Made by a program: the position numbers and the translations under genes. A stretch of 64,000 nucleotides of DNA from Planobispora rosea (GTDB lineage: Bacteria > Actinomycetota > Actinomycetes > Streptosporangiales > Streptosporangiaceae). The stretch is taken from the NCBI RefSeq assembly GCF_014648175.1, contig NZ_BMQP01000007.1:1-64000 (forward strand), written 5' to 3'. Each line of letters opens with the position of its first letter. Positions within the stretch are counted from its first letter, which is position 1. The notes under the pieces are model-generated. The model was not told where the DNA came from. It searched no databases and saw only the letters and a list, made by a program, of their open reading frames with translations. Positions 53,652 to 63,471 of the stretch are shown here, in pieces.

Positions 53652-54284
53652 TCAGTCCATGTGGCCTGAGCTCCATGCCCAGGCGGCGATTCCGACGCGG
53701 TTGGCGGCGCCGGTCTTGCGCTGGATGTTGGCGATGTGGGTCTTCACCGTTCCGGGACTGATCACCAGTTCGGCGGCGATGTCGGCGTTCGTTCCGCCTC
53801 GGGCGACGAGGCGGGCGATCTCCAGTTCGCGGCCGGTCAGCGGTTCGGCGAGAGGCGGGCCCGGTTCGGCGGGGACGCCCAGGCGCTGCAGGAGCCGGAC
53901 GGTGATCTGGGGGCTGATCAGTGTGTCTCCGGCCATGGCGGCGCGGACGGCCTCGATGAGCAGGGTGGGGCCTGATCGTTTCAGCAGGAATCCGCAGGCT
54001 CCGTTGCGCAGTGCCGTGTGGACGTATTCGTCGAGGTCGAAGGTGGTCACCACGATGACCCGTGTCTCGGCGGCCAGGATCCTGGTGACCTCCAGGCCGT
54101 CCAGGCGGGGCATGCGGATGTCGGCGAGGACCACGTCGGGGCGGAGGTGGCGGGCCTGGTCGACCGCGCTCCGCCCGTCGGCGGCCTCGGCCACGACGGT
54201 CATGTCGGGTTGGGAGTCGAGGATGAGGCGGAAGCCGACGCGCACGTCCTCCTGGTCGTCGGCGAGGAGGATCCGGGTGGTCAT
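53652..54284 (-). CDS. NarL/LuxR family response regulator (second system)
   Basis: 210 aa from ATG 54284, which overlaps the kinase stop (ATGA). Receiver motifs: LLADDQEDVRVGF, PDVVLADIRMPRLDG and GFLLKRSGPTLL, with an Arg-Ser pair after the Lys. The HTH is LTGRELEIARLVARGGTNADIAAELVISPGTVKTHIANIQRK. It is convergent with the other regulator, 25 bp apart. The two regulators are related but clearly distinct, so they are likely separate pathways rather than a fresh duplication. Confidence 0.95.
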   Translation of the reverse strand: MTTRILLADDQEDVRVGFRLILDSQPDMTVVAEAADGRSAVDQARHLRPDVVLADIRMPRLDGLEVTRILAAETRVIVVTTFDLDEYVHTALRNGACGFLLKRSGPTLLIEAVRAAMAGDTLISPQITVRLLQRLGVPAEPGPPLAEPLTGRELEIARLVARGGTNADIAAELVISPGTVKTHIANIQRKTGAANRVGIAAWAWSSGHMD

Positions 54285-55438
54285 GGCGTCGCCTCCGAGG
54301 GCAGGGTGACATCGGGCACGATCTCCGCGGGCAGGGTGACATCGGGCACGGTCTCCGCGGGCAGGACGGCGGTTACGTGCCATCCGTCCCGGGTGGGGCC
54401 CGCCGTCAGGGAGCCGCCCAGGACCCCGACGCGCTCGGACAGGCCGATCAGTCCGAACCCGCCCCTTCCGGATCCGCCGCCGAGGGATCCGCCGCCGAGG
54501 GATCCGTCTCTGCCCGATCCGTCCTGGTCGGTCGTTCCGGACCGGCGTCCTCCGTCGTCGGTGATCCGTACCCGTACGGCCCCGCCCCCCGCGGTGACCT
54601 CGACGGCCACGCGGGTCGCCGCTCCGGCATGCCTGCGCACGTTGGTGAGCGCCTCGGTCACCACACGGTAGACGGTGGCGGACGTCTCTCGTGGCAGGTC
54701 GAGGCCGGGCGTCACGGTCAGGCTCGCCGGCGGCGAGAATCCGCCGACCAGGCTCTCCAGGCTTTCGATGCCGGGCAGGCGGTGGTCGTCACCGGCGTCC
54801 GGCCGGTCGTGGAGCATCTCCACGGTCCGGTCCATGGAGGCCAGGGCCCGCTGGCCGGCCTCCTCGATGCGGCGCAGCGCGTCGGCGACCGGGGGCGGCA
54901 AAGGGCCGGACACCATCCGGGCGGCCTGTGCCTGGACGAGGATTCCGCTGAGGTCGTGGGCGACGTAGTCGTGCAGGTCGCGGGCGAGCGCGAGGCGCTG
55001 TGCCCGTCTGGCCTCGGTCACCGCACGGTGCCCGGCGGTGTCGAGGGAGCGCAGGTAGAGGCCGGTTCCGGCCGCGGCGATCGACAGGAGGGACCATCCC
55101 GCGCATCCTCCGATCATCAGGGACGGCTCGCCGGGCCACATGACGCGCACGAGCATCAGGGCGACCGCCGCGCCGGGCAGCCCCGCCGAGAGGACGGCCC
55201 TGCGGGCCGGGGCGCGCCGGGCCGCCACCAGGACGAGCGCGAGGAGCGGAGGTGTCTCGGCCATCATCCAGAGGCCGCCGTCGGCCTGCCGTCCCAGCAG
55301 CGGGTAGGAGGCGGTGACCATAATCGACACGGTCCCCGCCGTCTCCGCCGCGTGTGCGGCGGGCACTCCCGGCGCGAAGAAGGCCGCGGCGAGTGCGGTC
55401 AGGGCGGCCAGCGCCGGCAGGGCCGCGATCACATCCAT
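54281..55438 (-). CDS. Sensor histidine kinase (second system)
   Basis: 385 aa. Membrane helices fill residues 1-140, the H-box is ALARDLHDYVAHDLSGILV, and the HATPase_c carries TEALTNVRRHAG, ITDDGG and FGLIGLSERVGVLGG. A flexible GSGRDGSLGGGSLGGGSGRG loop interrupts the ATP lid, and the C-terminus holds a 10-residue duplication (AETVPDVTLP, AEIVPDVTLP). It is coupled to the response regulator gene. The signal is unknown. Confidence 0.92.
   Translation of the reverse strand: MDVIAALPALAALTALAAAFFAPGVPAAHAAETAGTVSIMVTASYPLLGRQADGGLWMMAETPPLLALVLVAARRAPARRAVLSAGLPGAAVALMLVRVMWPGEPSLMIGGCAGWSLLSIAAAGTGLYLRSLDTAGHRAVTEARRAQRLALARDLHDYVAHDLSGILVQAQAARMVSGPLPPPVADALRRIEEAGQRALASMDRTVEMLHDRPDAGDDHRLPGIESLESLVGGFSPPASLTVTPGLDLPRETSATVYRVVTEALTNVRRHAGAATRVAVEVTAGGGAVRVRITDDGGRRSGTTDQDGSGRDGSLGGGSLGGGSGRGGFGLIGLSERVGVLGGSLTAGPTRDGWHVTAVLPAETVPDVTLPAEIVPDVTLPSEATP
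54299..54358 (-). repeat. 30-bp tandem duplication in the kinase 3' end
   Basis: Two units (54299-54328, 54329-54358) differ at one base. They encode two copies of a 10-residue segment, and a third partial unit follows. It extends the kinase C-terminus just before the stop that overlaps the regulator start. Confidence 0.85.
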
Positions 55439-55567
55439 GATCCCGACTGTAGAGGGAAGACCCGGCGGGGGGATCCGCCGAACGGCGGGTCAGGGGTGGC
55501 GGTGGAGGCGCGGGATCCGCCGAACGGCAGATGGGCCGCGCACCCGCCCGCGGCCCACGCTGAACCC

Positions 55568-56749
55568 ATGGACACGACACCCATGGACAGGTCATCCGGG
55601 GGGACGACACCCGGCCGTACGACACCCGGGGGCACGACACCCGGGGGCACGACACCCGGGAATACGGCACACACGGATACGGGAGCCGGGGGTACGGCGA
55701 TCGTCCGGACGACGGCCCGCTGGCCGCGCTGGGCGGTCTACGCGGCGGGCCTCTGGTCGCTCTTCTACGGCGCTCTCGGGCTGTGGTGGGCGCTGGACGG
55801 GAGGGGGTTCCCCTTCGGGGAGGGCGACGTCCCCGGTGCCCGGGAGGAGTCGCTGCTCGGTTCCGCGACCGCGGCGGGGACCGCGCCCGTCATCGCGGCG
55901 CTGGGGGCCTCGGGCGCGGTGCTGGCCCTGGTCATGGCGAGGGTACGGCTGCGCGGCCCGCTGCGGGCCGTGGCGCTGGTCCTGGCGTGGGCCGCCGCCT
56001 TCACCCTGGTCGTGCTCGTCCCCGACCAGCGGGGCCTGGTCGCGCTGGCGTATGCGCCGATCTTCCTCGTCGGGTTGCCCTGGGGCTGGCCCGATGCGGA
56101 CTACTTCGCGACCGCGCTGCCGTGGCCGGTGCTGAACCTGCTGATCTGCACGACCGGCGGGGTGCTGTGGACGGCCGCGGCGCTGGCGTTCCAGCGGCGT
56201 ACCGGTGACCGCTGCGAGAGCTGCGGCCGATCGAACGACGGGGCCGCCTCCTGGACGGACCCGGCCTCGGCGGCGCGCTGGGGCCGCCGGGCGGCCTATG
56301 TCGCCTTCGTCATCCCGCTCTTCTACGCCGTGGTCCGGTGGGCGTGGGCGCTGGAGATCCCGCTGCTGTTCTCCGCGGAGGAACTGCGCTGGCTGCACGA
56401 GTCGGGACTGGTCTGGGCCGGGGCCGGGCTGGCGACGCTGGCCGCGCTCGGCGGCGTGCTCACGCTCGGGCTGGCGCAGCGCTGGGGCGAGGTCTGGCCG
56501 CGCTGGGTGATCGGGCTGGCCGGCAGGCCGGTGCCCCTCATGTTCCCGGTCGTCTTCGCCTCTGTGGTCTCGGTCGCCCTGGCCTCGGCCGGCGCCACGG
56601 CCGTGCGCGTCACCGACTGGGCGGACCCGGCCGACTGGCTGGCCAGTCCGATCGCGTACTGGCCGCTCTGGGCGGTGGCGCTGAGTGTCGCGACCGCCGG
56701 CTACTACCTGCGCAGGCGGGACAGGTGCCGCCGGTGCGGGCTGATCTGA
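55568..56749 (+). CDS. Polytopic membrane protein with CxxC pairs and N-terminal TTPG repeats
   Basis: 393 aa. The N-terminal tail holds four or five TTPG units from a 15-bp tandem repeat (55604-55663). About eight membrane helices follow. A cytoplasmic loop has CESCG, and the C-terminus has CRRCG, together able to form a zinc-ribbon-like site. I do not recognise a named family. The gene sits between a two-component system and a MacB-type transporter and may be part of the same response. Confidence 0.78.
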   Translation: MDTTPMDRSSGGTTPGRTTPGGTTPGGTTPGNTAHTDTGAGGTAIVRTTARWPRWAVYAAGLWSLFYGALGLWWALDGRGFPFGEGDVPGAREESLLGSATAAGTAPVIAALGASGAVLALVMARVRLRGPLRAVALVLAWAAAFTLVVLVPDQRGLVALAYAPIFLVGLPWGWPDADYFATALPWPVLNLLICTTGGVLWTAAALAFQRRTGDRCESCGRSNDGAASWTDPASAARWGRRAAYVAFVIPLFYAVVRWAWALEIPLLFSAEELRWLHESGLVWAGAGLATLAALGGVLTLGLAQRWGEVWPRWVIGLAGRPVPLMFPVVFASVVSVALASAGATAVRVTDWADPADWLASPIAYWPLWAVALSVATAGYYLRRRDRCRRCGLI

Positions 56750-56971
56750 TCCGCGGCCGATCCGGTGCGCTCCGGCAGGTCCGGCCCACTTTCGTCGTGG
56801 GGCGGGTCGGCCAAAGGGATGAGAGGGATCTACCTCGCTGGTCTCACGGTTCCCGCGGGGCCGACCCTTCGGGTGAGGAGAAGTCCGTCCACGAGTCCGA
56901 TGGATCGCGTTTTGCCTGGCAATAGCGTTTTCGGTGTCAGAAGAGCGGATCTGTTCCAAGGAGAGATCGAC

Positions 56972-57742
56972 GTGACCATCACCGGAGAGGTCGGCGCGTG
57001 GAACGCGCGGGGGAACTCGGCACCCGCCGTGGTCGCCAGGGGGCTGACCAAGGTCTACGGCCAGGGGGACGCGGCCGTGCACGCCCTCCGGGGGGTGGAC
57101 ATCACCTTCGCCACCGGGGCATTCACGGCGATCATGGGTCCGTCGGGGTCCGGGAAGTCCACGCTGATGCACTGCCTGGCCGGGCTGGACACGGTCACCG
57201 GCGGGCAGGTGCACATCGGTGACGTGGAGCTGACCGGGCTCGGCGACAAGCAGCTCACCCTGCTGCGCCGGGAGCGGATCGGCTTCATCTTCCAGGCGTT
57301 CAACCTGCTGCCGACGCTGACGGCCGAGCAGAACATCCGGCTCCCACTGGAGATCTCCGGCCGCCAGGCCGACCAGGTGCTGTTCGACCGGGTCGTGGAG
57401 ACGGTGGGGTTGCGTGACCGGCTGGCGCACAAGCCGACCGAGCTGTCGGGCGGGCAGCAGCAGCGGGTGGCGGTGGCGCGGGCGCTGATCAGCAAGCCGC
57501 AGGTCATCTTCGCCGACGAGCCGACCGGGAACCTGGACTCGCGCAGCGGCGCCGAGGTGCTGTCGTTCCTGCGGACGTCGGTTCGGGAGCTGGGCCAGAC
57601 GATCGTGATGGTCACCCACGACCCGGTCGCGGCGGCGTACGCGGACCGGGTGGTGTTCCTCCGGGACGGCCTGCTGGTCAACGAGCTGGTGCAGCCGACC
57701 CCGCAGTCGGTGCTCGACACCCTGATGAAGCTGGAGGCCTGA
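56972..57742 (+). CDS. ABC transporter ATPase, MacB/LolD type
   Basis: 256 aa from GTG 56972 with AAGGAGA upstream. Walker [11 protein letters not shown]-loop [18 protein letters not shown], signature [15 protein letters not shown], Walker [17 protein letters not shown] and H-loop [11 protein letters not shown] are typical of MacB/LolD/FtsE-type ATPases. The next gene starts two bases after the stop. In actinobacteria such pairs are often induced by adjacent two-component systems to counter cell-envelope antibiotics. Confidence 0.95.
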   Translation: MTITGEVGAWNARGNSAPAVVARGLTKVYGQGDAAVHALRGVDITFATGAFTAIMGPSGSGKSTLMHCLAGLDTVTGGQVHIGDVELTGLGDKQLTLLRRERIGFIFQAFNLLPTLTAEQNIRLPLEISGRQADQVLFDRVVETVGLRDRLAHKPTELSGGQQQRVAVARALISKPQVIFADEPTGNLDSRSGAEVLSFLRTSVRELGQTIVMVTHDPVAAAYADRVVFLRDGLLVNELVQPTPQSVLDTLMKLEA

Positions 57743-57743
57743 G

Positions 57744-60251
57744 TTGCTGAAGACGACTCTGGCCGGGCTGCGGGCGCACAAGCTGCGTCTGCTGCTCACC
57801 TCCCTGGCCATCACTCTGGGGGTGGGCTTCATCGCGGGCACGTTCGTGCTCACCGACACCATCGAGACGGGTTTCTCGCGGAAGTTCTCCGCGGCGGCGG
57901 ACAAGATCGACGTCGTGGTGCTGCCCGGGGAGACGAGCGACGAGCCCGCCGTCCCGGCGGACCTGCTGGAGAAGATCCGCGAGGTCGAAGGTGTCGCGGA
58001 CGTCCAGGGCGTCGTTCGGGGCTCGGCGCCGCTGATCGGCAAGGACGGCAAGGCGGTGGGCGACTACCCGACCGCGGCCGTCTCGATCCTGAAGGGCAGG
58101 CTCAACCGGACCGAGATCACCAGCGGCACGGCGCCGGAGAAGCCGGCGGAGGCCGTACTGGACGCCAACACCGCCAAGACGCGCGGGTTCGCGGTCGGTG
58201 ACACCGTCACGGTGCTGGACTCCGAGGGCGCCAAGCACGAGTTCACCTTGGTCGGGTTGTTCGACGTGGGGCTCGACCAGGAGCTGGCCTACTACGGAGC
58301 GGTCGGCTTCACCGCCGAGACCGCGGCGAAGATGACCGGCCAGAAGGGCTTCCGGGAGATCGACGTGGCCGCCGCCGAGGGCGTGCCGGCCGAGACGCTT
58401 CGCGGCTCCGTCTCCGCGGCCGTGGGCTCCGGCGTGGAGGTCAAGACGGGCAAGCGCTACGCCGAGGACCTGGCCAAGGCCAACGGCGCGGACACCAAGG
58501 TCCTGACCCTGGGTCTGCTGCTGTTCGGCTTCGTCGCGATGTTCGTCGCGGCGCTGGTGATCTACAACACGTTCAACATCCTCGTCGCCCAGCGGACCCG
58601 GGAGATGGCGCTGCTGCGCTGCATCGGGGCCACCCGCAAGCAGGTGTTCGGCTCCGTCGTGCTGGAGTCGGCGGTGGTCGGCCTGGTCTCCTCGGTGCTC
58701 GGCCTGCTGACCGGGCTGGGGCTGGGGGCCGGTGCGCTGGCGGTGATCAGCCGGACCGGGCTGGAGGTTCCCACCGAGGGCGTGGCGCTGGCGCCGCGCA
58801 CCGTCGCCGTCGGCATGGTGCTGGGCATCGTGGTCACCGTGGTGGCGGCGCTGCTGCCGGCGCGGGCGGCCACCAGGGTCGCCCCGATCGCCGCGCTGCG
58901 CTCGCAGGTGGAGGAGAACACCTTCCGGGCCGGGGTGCTGCGGCTGGTGTTCGCCGGCCTGTTCCTGGCGGCCGGGGCGGGTGTGACGGCCTTCGCGGTG
59001 AGCACGGGCCCCGGCGAGAGCGAGCTCTTCATGGCCATGGCCGGCGGGGCCGTCACCTTCCTGGGGGTGCTGATCCTCGGGCCGGTGATGGTCAAGCCGC
59101 TCAGCGCGGTCGCCGGGTGGGTGCCGCGCCGGCTCTTCGGAGTCCCCGGCAGGCTGGCGGTGGACAACTCCCGCCGCAACCCCAAGCGGTCGGCGACCAC
59201 GACCGTAGCGCTCACCGTCGGCGTGGCGCTGATGACGCTGATCTCGGTGCTCACCTCGACGATGCGCGCCACCTACGGCGCCAAGCTCGACGAGCAGTTC
59301 CCGGTCGACTACATGGTCCAGGTCCAGGGCGATGAGGGCAGCTTCCCGCGTGCCCTGGCCGAGGACCTGCGGACCCGGCCCGAGCTGGCCTCGGTGGTGG
59401 CGCTGCGCCGCACCGACGCGAAGGCCGGCGCCAAGGGGAACGAGTTCGAGGTCGGCACCTTCACCCCCGCCGCGGGGTTCAGTCCGAAGGCCACGACCGG
59501 CTCCTTCGGCGATCTAAAGCCCGGCACGGTGGCCGTCGGCGACGAGGCGGCGAAGGCTCTGGGCGTCAAGGTCGGGGACGCGCTCCCGGTGACGACCACG
59601 AAGGACGGCGAGGTGCGGCTCACGGTGGTGGCCCTGTTCTCCGAGGCCGACGCGCTGATCCCCGAGGTGACCGTCCCGCACGGGGATTTCGACCGCTACT
59701 TCGGCGCGCTCGACGACGGCGCGATCTTCGCCAACGTCAAGGACGGCGTGGCCGAGGAGAACGCCCGCAAGGCGGTGGAGGCGGCGGCGCAGCCGTACCC
59801 GACGGCGATGGTCATCAGCTCCACCGAGCTGCGGGGCGAGTTCGACGAGGCGCTCGACATGATGCTGATGATCATCACGGGCCTGCTCGGCCTGGCGGTC
59901 CTCATCTCGCTGCTGGGCATCGCCAACACGCTGTCGCTCTCGGTCCACGAGCGCACCCGCGAGTCGGCCCTGCTGCGGGCGCTGGGCCTGACCCGGCCGC
60001 AGCTGCGCCGGATGTTGTCGGTCGAGGCGCTGGTGCTGGGCGTCATCGGCGCCCTGGTCGGCGTGGCGCTCGGCGTGGTGTTCGGCTGGGCCGCGACGAG
60101 CACGATGACCACCGGCGTGATCTTCCAGCTCCCGGCCGGGCAGGTCCTGGCGTTCGTGGCGCTGTCCGGCCTGGCCGGGGTGCTGGCAGCGGTGCTGCCC
60201 GCGCGCAGGGCGGCCCGCGCCTCCATCGTCGACTCGCTGGCCGCCGGCTGA
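57744..60251 (+). CDS. FtsX/MacB-type ABC permease, two FtsX domains
   Basis: 835 aa starting at TTG 57744 after GGAGG. The layout is TM1 ([21 protein letters not shown]), an extracytoplasmic MacB-like domain, three helices of the first FtsX domain ([18 protein letters not shown] onwards), and a connecting region with more helices and a second extracytoplasmic domain. The final FtsX domain contains LLIISL-type helices and [23 protein letters not shown]. It acts as a mechanotransmission or export system for lipids or peptides, powered by the preceding ATPase. Confidence 0.94.
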   Translation: MLKTTLAGLRAHKLRLLLTSLAITLGVGFIAGTFVLTDTIETGFSRKFSAAADKIDVVVLPGETSDEPAVPADLLEKIREVEGVADVQGVVRGSAPLIGKDGKAVGDYPTAAVSILKGRLNRTEITSGTAPEKPAEAVLDANTAKTRGFAVGDTVTVLDSEGAKHEFTLVGLFDVGLDQELAYYGAVGFTAETAAKMTGQKGFREIDVAAAEGVPAETLRGSVSAAVGSGVEVKTGKRYAEDLAKANGADTKVLTLGLLLFGFVAMFVAALVIYNTFNILVAQRTREMALLRCIGATRKQVFGSVVLESAVVGLVSSVLGLLTGLGLGAGALAVISRTGLEVPTEGVALAPRTVAVGMVLGIVVTVVAALLPARAATRVAPIAALRSQVEENTFRAGVLRLVFAGLFLAAGAGVTAFAVSTGPGESELFMAMAGGAVTFLGVLILGPVMVKPLSAVAGWVPRRLFGVPGRLAVDNSRRNPKRSATTTVALTVGVALMTLISVLTSTMRATYGAKLDEQFPVDYMVQVQGDEGSFPRALAEDLRTRPELASVVALRRTDAKAGAKGNEFEVGTFTPAAGFSPKATTGSFGDLKPGTVAVGDEAAKALGVKVGDALPVTTTKDGEVRLTVVALFSEADALIPEVTVPHGDFDRYFGALDDGAIFANVKDGVAEENARKAVEAAAQPYPTAMVISSTELRGEFDEALDMMLMIITGLLGLAVLISLLGIANTLSLSVHERTRESALLRALGLTRPQLRRMLSVEALVLGVIGALVGVALGVVFGWAATSTMTTGVIFQLPAGQVLAFVALSGLAGVLAAVLPARRAARASIVDSLAAG

Positions 60252-60321
60252 TCCGGACGGGACCGCGATGAGCGGCCGGGGCGTCCCGGGGAGGGGCTGA
60301 CGTCTGTCGGCTCCGACCCAT

Positions 60322-60430
60322 CGGGGGCGGCGCCCCGGCCGCCGGTCGTTTCATGGCCGGTCATTTCATGGCCGGTCGTTTGTGGGCGGCTGTTCCTGGC
60401 CGGTCGTCTACCGGGGGCGGCGCCCCGGCC
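60322..60430. repeat. 19-bp direct repeat flanking GGCCGGTC-TTTCAT repeats
   Basis: CGGGGGCGGCGCCCCGGCC occurs at 60322-60340 and again at 60412-60430, the second copy forming the end of the YrhB-like gene. Between them lie three copies of a 14-bp unit with GGCCGGTC and TTTCAT. This again suggests duplication of a gene end into spacer DNA. Confidence 0.75.
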
Positions 60431-60677
60431 ACTGGTCCGCGACGGTCTCGGGGTTGAGGAGGGGGCGGACGGCGACCTCGCCGCTGGCCTTGTCGATCAC
60501 GATGCACGCGGCGCCGACGGTGTCGGGCAGCGCGGCGGGGTCGTCGGGCTCGAAGTCCCGCGACCAGGCGACGTAGCCCTCCTTGAAGGCGTAGATCCCG
60601 ACCTCCAGGGCGGAGTCGAGGGGGCGGACGCCGTTGAAGTACTCCTCCGCGACGGCCCTCGCCTGTTCGAGGTTCAC
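60408..60677 (-). CDS. YrhB/Imm35-type immunity protein
   Basis: 89 aa from GTG 60677, which overlaps the toxin stop (GTGA). The pattern ARAVAEEYFNG, then GYVAWSRDFEPDDP and GAACIVIDKASGEVAVRPLLNP matches YrhB/Imm35 immunity proteins, small alpha/beta proteins that bind cognate papain-fold or similar toxins. Overlapping coding ensures co-production with the toxin-like partner. Confidence 0.75.
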   Translation of the reverse strand: MNLEQARAVAEEYFNGVRPLDSALEVGIYAFKEGYVAWSRDFEPDDPAALPDTVGAACIVIDKASGEVAVRPLLNPETVADQWPGRRPR

Positions 60678-61423
60678 AGCCGGCCCCCCTCCCTGTCGAT
60701 GATCACAGCGAAGAGCCCGGTCACGGACTCGTAGGGCGGCTCGACCGCCATGTGACCCCGCTGGGCGTCGATCCAGATGACCTCGCCGCCGGAGTTGACC
60801 GCGTTCCAGGCGTGGCTGCCGCCGCTGGGCCAGCGGGTGACCAGGAGCGCGGCGGAGCCGTGACCGCCGCCCAGGAGCCGCTGGGCGACGAGGGTGTAGG
60901 CGTAGCGGCCCTGGCCGATGTGCTGCAGGCGGTGCCCCAGCCAGCGCTCGGCCCGTGCCGGACCGCCGGTCTCCCCGGAGAGCAACGGCTTGCCGATCCG
61001 GTCGTACTCCGGGTAGCGGGGCGCGGCGGCGGTCGGCACGCCGTACCAGGTGGCCAGGGTGGCCAGGGCGCAGTCCATGGCGTTGGTGGCGCGGAACGGG
61101 TCGTCGGCCACGCCGGATCCGTTGATCAGCCTGATCCACATGCCGCGCGGGTCGGGGAAGCGCCGCGGCTCTCCCCGGTCGTCGACCGGCACGGCCCGCT
61201 CGATGTCCGTCTGCGCCTGGGGCTCCGGTCGCGCCAGGCCGCCCGGCATGCCGTACGGCCGGCACCGGTCGAGGCCGGAGGGACGCCACGGCCCCCGCTC
61301 GGGCTCCCGGGGCGCGGCCACGACCACCGAGGCCGGGGCCTCCAGCTCGAAGTCGCGCCAGCGTTTCCCGTCCGAGGTCACGACCGGGTTGTAACTCCCC
61401 GCAGGCAGAAACCATCGCGTCAC
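60674..61423 (-). CDS. Stand-alone papain-fold toxin domain (glutamine deamidase type)
   Basis: 249 aa. The Cys-His-Asp triad fits Tox-PL enzymes: Cys118 in RATNAMDCALATLATWYG, His204 in GGSHAWNAVN and Asp219 in VIWIDAQRG. The segment MWIRLINGSG before the Cys and GRYAYTLVAQRLLGGGHGSAALLV match the toxin glutamine deamidase family, normally the C-terminal tip of large secreted polymorphic toxins. Here it has no delivery module and no signal peptide, only a novel beta-rich N-terminus of about 90 residues (WFLPAGSYNPVV). Its targets are unknown. Confidence 0.78.
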   Translation of the reverse strand: MTRWFLPAGSYNPVVTSDGKRWRDFELEAPASVVVAAPREPERGPWRPSGLDRCRPYGMPGGLARPEPQAQTDIERAVPVDDRGEPRRFPDPRGMWIRLINGSGVADDPFRATNAMDCALATLATWYGVPTAAAPRYPEYDRIGKPLLSGETGGPARAERWLGHRLQHIGQGRYAYTLVAQRLLGGGHGSAALLVTRWPSGGSHAWNAVNSGGEVIWIDAQRGHMAVEPPYESVTGLFAVIIDREGGRL

Positions 61424-61644
61424 ACGAATCCCCCCTTGCCCATCCGTGCCGCACCTCGATGGTAGGGGCGCTCACCTGCGCGGCGCCGGGAGTTGACCAG
61501 ATCAAGGGGGAAGCGGTCCTCCCCTGTGGTCCGCCGCTCCGGGCGGGCCCCCGAGCGGAGGACCGGCCCGGCGGACCGGTCCTCGCCTCCGGGCGGGCCC
61601 CGAACCGGTACGGCGGTCGGTTCTCGCCGGGCCGGGTACGGGCC

Positions 61645-63327
61645 TCAGCCGACCGTGACCTCGACGGTGTGCCAGCCGGTGGCGCCGTCGGGGGCGACCG
61701 GGGCCACCGCGGAGGTCTGGGTGTAGCCGGTCGCGTCGGTGGCCCGCACCTGGATGGTGTGCCTGCCCGGGGTGGCGTCCCAGTCGTCGAGCACCCACTG
61801 GCGCCAGGTGTCGGCCGTGGGCGCCTCCGCCAGCCTCGCCTGCCGCCACTTCCCCTCGTCGACGCGGACCTCGACCGCGTCCACCCCCTTGTGCTGCGCC
61901 CAGGCCACACCGGCGATCACCGTACGGCCCGGCCGGAGGTTCGCCCCGGCTTTCGGCAGGTCGATGCGCGACTGCGTCTTGATCGGCCCTTTGGCCGCCC
62001 AGCCCCGGGGCGTCCAGTAGGCCTCGTCCCGGTCGAACCGGGTGACCTTGATCTCCGTCACCCACTTGGTCGCCGAGACGTAGCCGTACAGACCCGGCAC
62101 GACCTGCCGGGCGGGGAAGCCGTGGTCGACGGGGAGCGCCTCGCCGTTCATCGCGATCGCCAGGAGGGCGTCCCGGCCGTCCATGACGACGTCGGCCGGG
62201 GTGCCGCAGGTCCAGCCGTCGGCGGAGACGCTCAGAAGCATGTCGGCGTCCCTGTGGACGCCCGCCTCGCGCAGGATGTCTGCCAGGCGGGCGCCGAGCC
62301 AGCGGGCGTTGCCGATGTACGGCCCGCCGACCTCGTTGGAGACGCAGCAGAGGGTGACGTCGGCCTCCACCAGCGGCCGTTTCATCAGGTCGGCGAAGGT
62401 CAGCTCGACCGGCCGGTCGACCATGCCGTGGATCTTCAGGGTCCAGTCGCCGGGGTCGACTCTGGGGACGATGAGAGCGGTGTCCACCCGGTAGAAGTCC
62501 CGGTTGGGGGTGAAGAAGGGCGACAGTCCTCTGATCTTGAGGTCGCTCCCGGCGGGGACCGGCCTGGCCGGGAGCGCGGGCGGCGGCAGCGCCACCCCGA
62601 CGCGGGCCGCGTCCACCTCGGCGCTGCCGGACAGCAGCCGTCCCGCCACGCCGGTGGCCCCGGCCACGACCACCCCGCCGAGCAGACCGGTCAGCAGCCC
62701 GCGCCGGTCGAAGGAGCGGAGGTCCTCCCCGGCCCGCATGACCGGCGGCGCCGCCACGCCGCCCGGCGTCCTCGCCTCCGGCTCGGTTCCCGCCTCCTCC
62801 ACGGACCGCGGCGCGGTGGGCCCGGTCTCCGTCCCCAGGCCGAACCAGGGGCGGGGGGCGTCCGGGCCGGAGGCGGCGGAGCGGCGGACGGTCCTGGGGC
62901 GGACCAGCCGGGAGAGGGACACCATGCCTGCGGCGACGCCTGCCAGGACCGGGAGGGCGTCGGCCGGGCCCGCCTCGGGACGGGTCAGCGCGGCGGCGAG
63001 GCCGATCGCGCCCAGGGCCGCCAGGGCGGCGTGGCCGTACCGGAGATCGCGGGAGGCCAGGATCCCGGTGCCGGCGGCGAGAGCGGCGAGGACCACGAGG
63101 ACGCCGGAGAGCAGGACGGCCTTGTCGGCCTCGCCGAAGGTCCTGATGGCCCATTCCTTCAGCCAGGACGGGGACAGGTCGACGAGGGCGTCGCCCACCG
63201 TGAGAACAGGGAAGGCCGAGGCCCTCACGAACCCGGCGACCAGCCACGACACCCCGAGCGCCACCGCCCCCGTGACCAGCCCGACCAGTGCCGCGGCCCA
63301 CGCGGGCACGCCCCTGTAGCTCTCCAT
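61645..63327 (-). CDS. Membrane-anchored sulfite-oxidase-like molybdopterin oxidoreductase
   Basis: 560 aa. Four to five N-terminal helices (about 1-140) are followed by a linker, another helix (LLTGLLGGVVVAGATGVAG) and a periplasmic-side molybdenum cofactor domain. The cofactor Cys lies in VTLCCVSNEVGGPYIGNA, and HGFPARQVVPGLYGYVSATKWV is typical. The C-terminal Ig-like dimerisation domain is KTQSRIDLPKAG to GYTQTSAVAPVAPDGATGWH. It resembles actinobacterial oxidoreductases of the sulfite oxidase family. The electron acceptor and substrate are unknown. Confidence 0.92.
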   Translation of the reverse strand: MESYRGVPAWAAALVGLVTGAVALGVSWLVAGFVRASAFPVLTVGDALVDLSPSWLKEWAIRTFGEADKAVLLSGVLVVLAALAAGTGILASRDLRYGHAALAALGAIGLAAALTRPEAGPADALPVLAGVAAGMVSLSRLVRPRTVRRSAASGPDAPRPWFGLGTETGPTAPRSVEEAGTEPEARTPGGVAAPPVMRAGEDLRSFDRRGLLTGLLGGVVVAGATGVAGRLLSGSAEVDAARVGVALPPPALPARPVPAGSDLKIRGLSPFFTPNRDFYRVDTALIVPRVDPGDWTLKIHGMVDRPVELTFADLMKRPLVEADVTLCCVSNEVGGPYIGNARWLGARLADILREAGVHRDADMLLSVSADGWTCGTPADVVMDGRDALLAIAMNGEALPVDHGFPARQVVPGLYGYVSATKWVTEIKVTRFDRDEAYWTPRGWAAKGPIKTQSRIDLPKAGANLRPGRTVIAGVAWAQHKGVDAVEVRVDEGKWRQARLAEAPTADTWRQWVLDDWDATPGRHTIQVRATDATGYTQTSAVAPVAPDGATGWHTVEVTVG

Positions 63328-63471
63328 GCTCCAGACGCTACGCCCGCCGGGGCGTGGAGGTTCTTACGCGCTGATTACGCCGGTCGGGCACGCCGGCCGG
63401 GCACGCCAGCCGAGCGCATCAGGCGAGTGCGTCAGACGAGCGGATCGGTCGGGTACTCGGACGCGGGCGGG

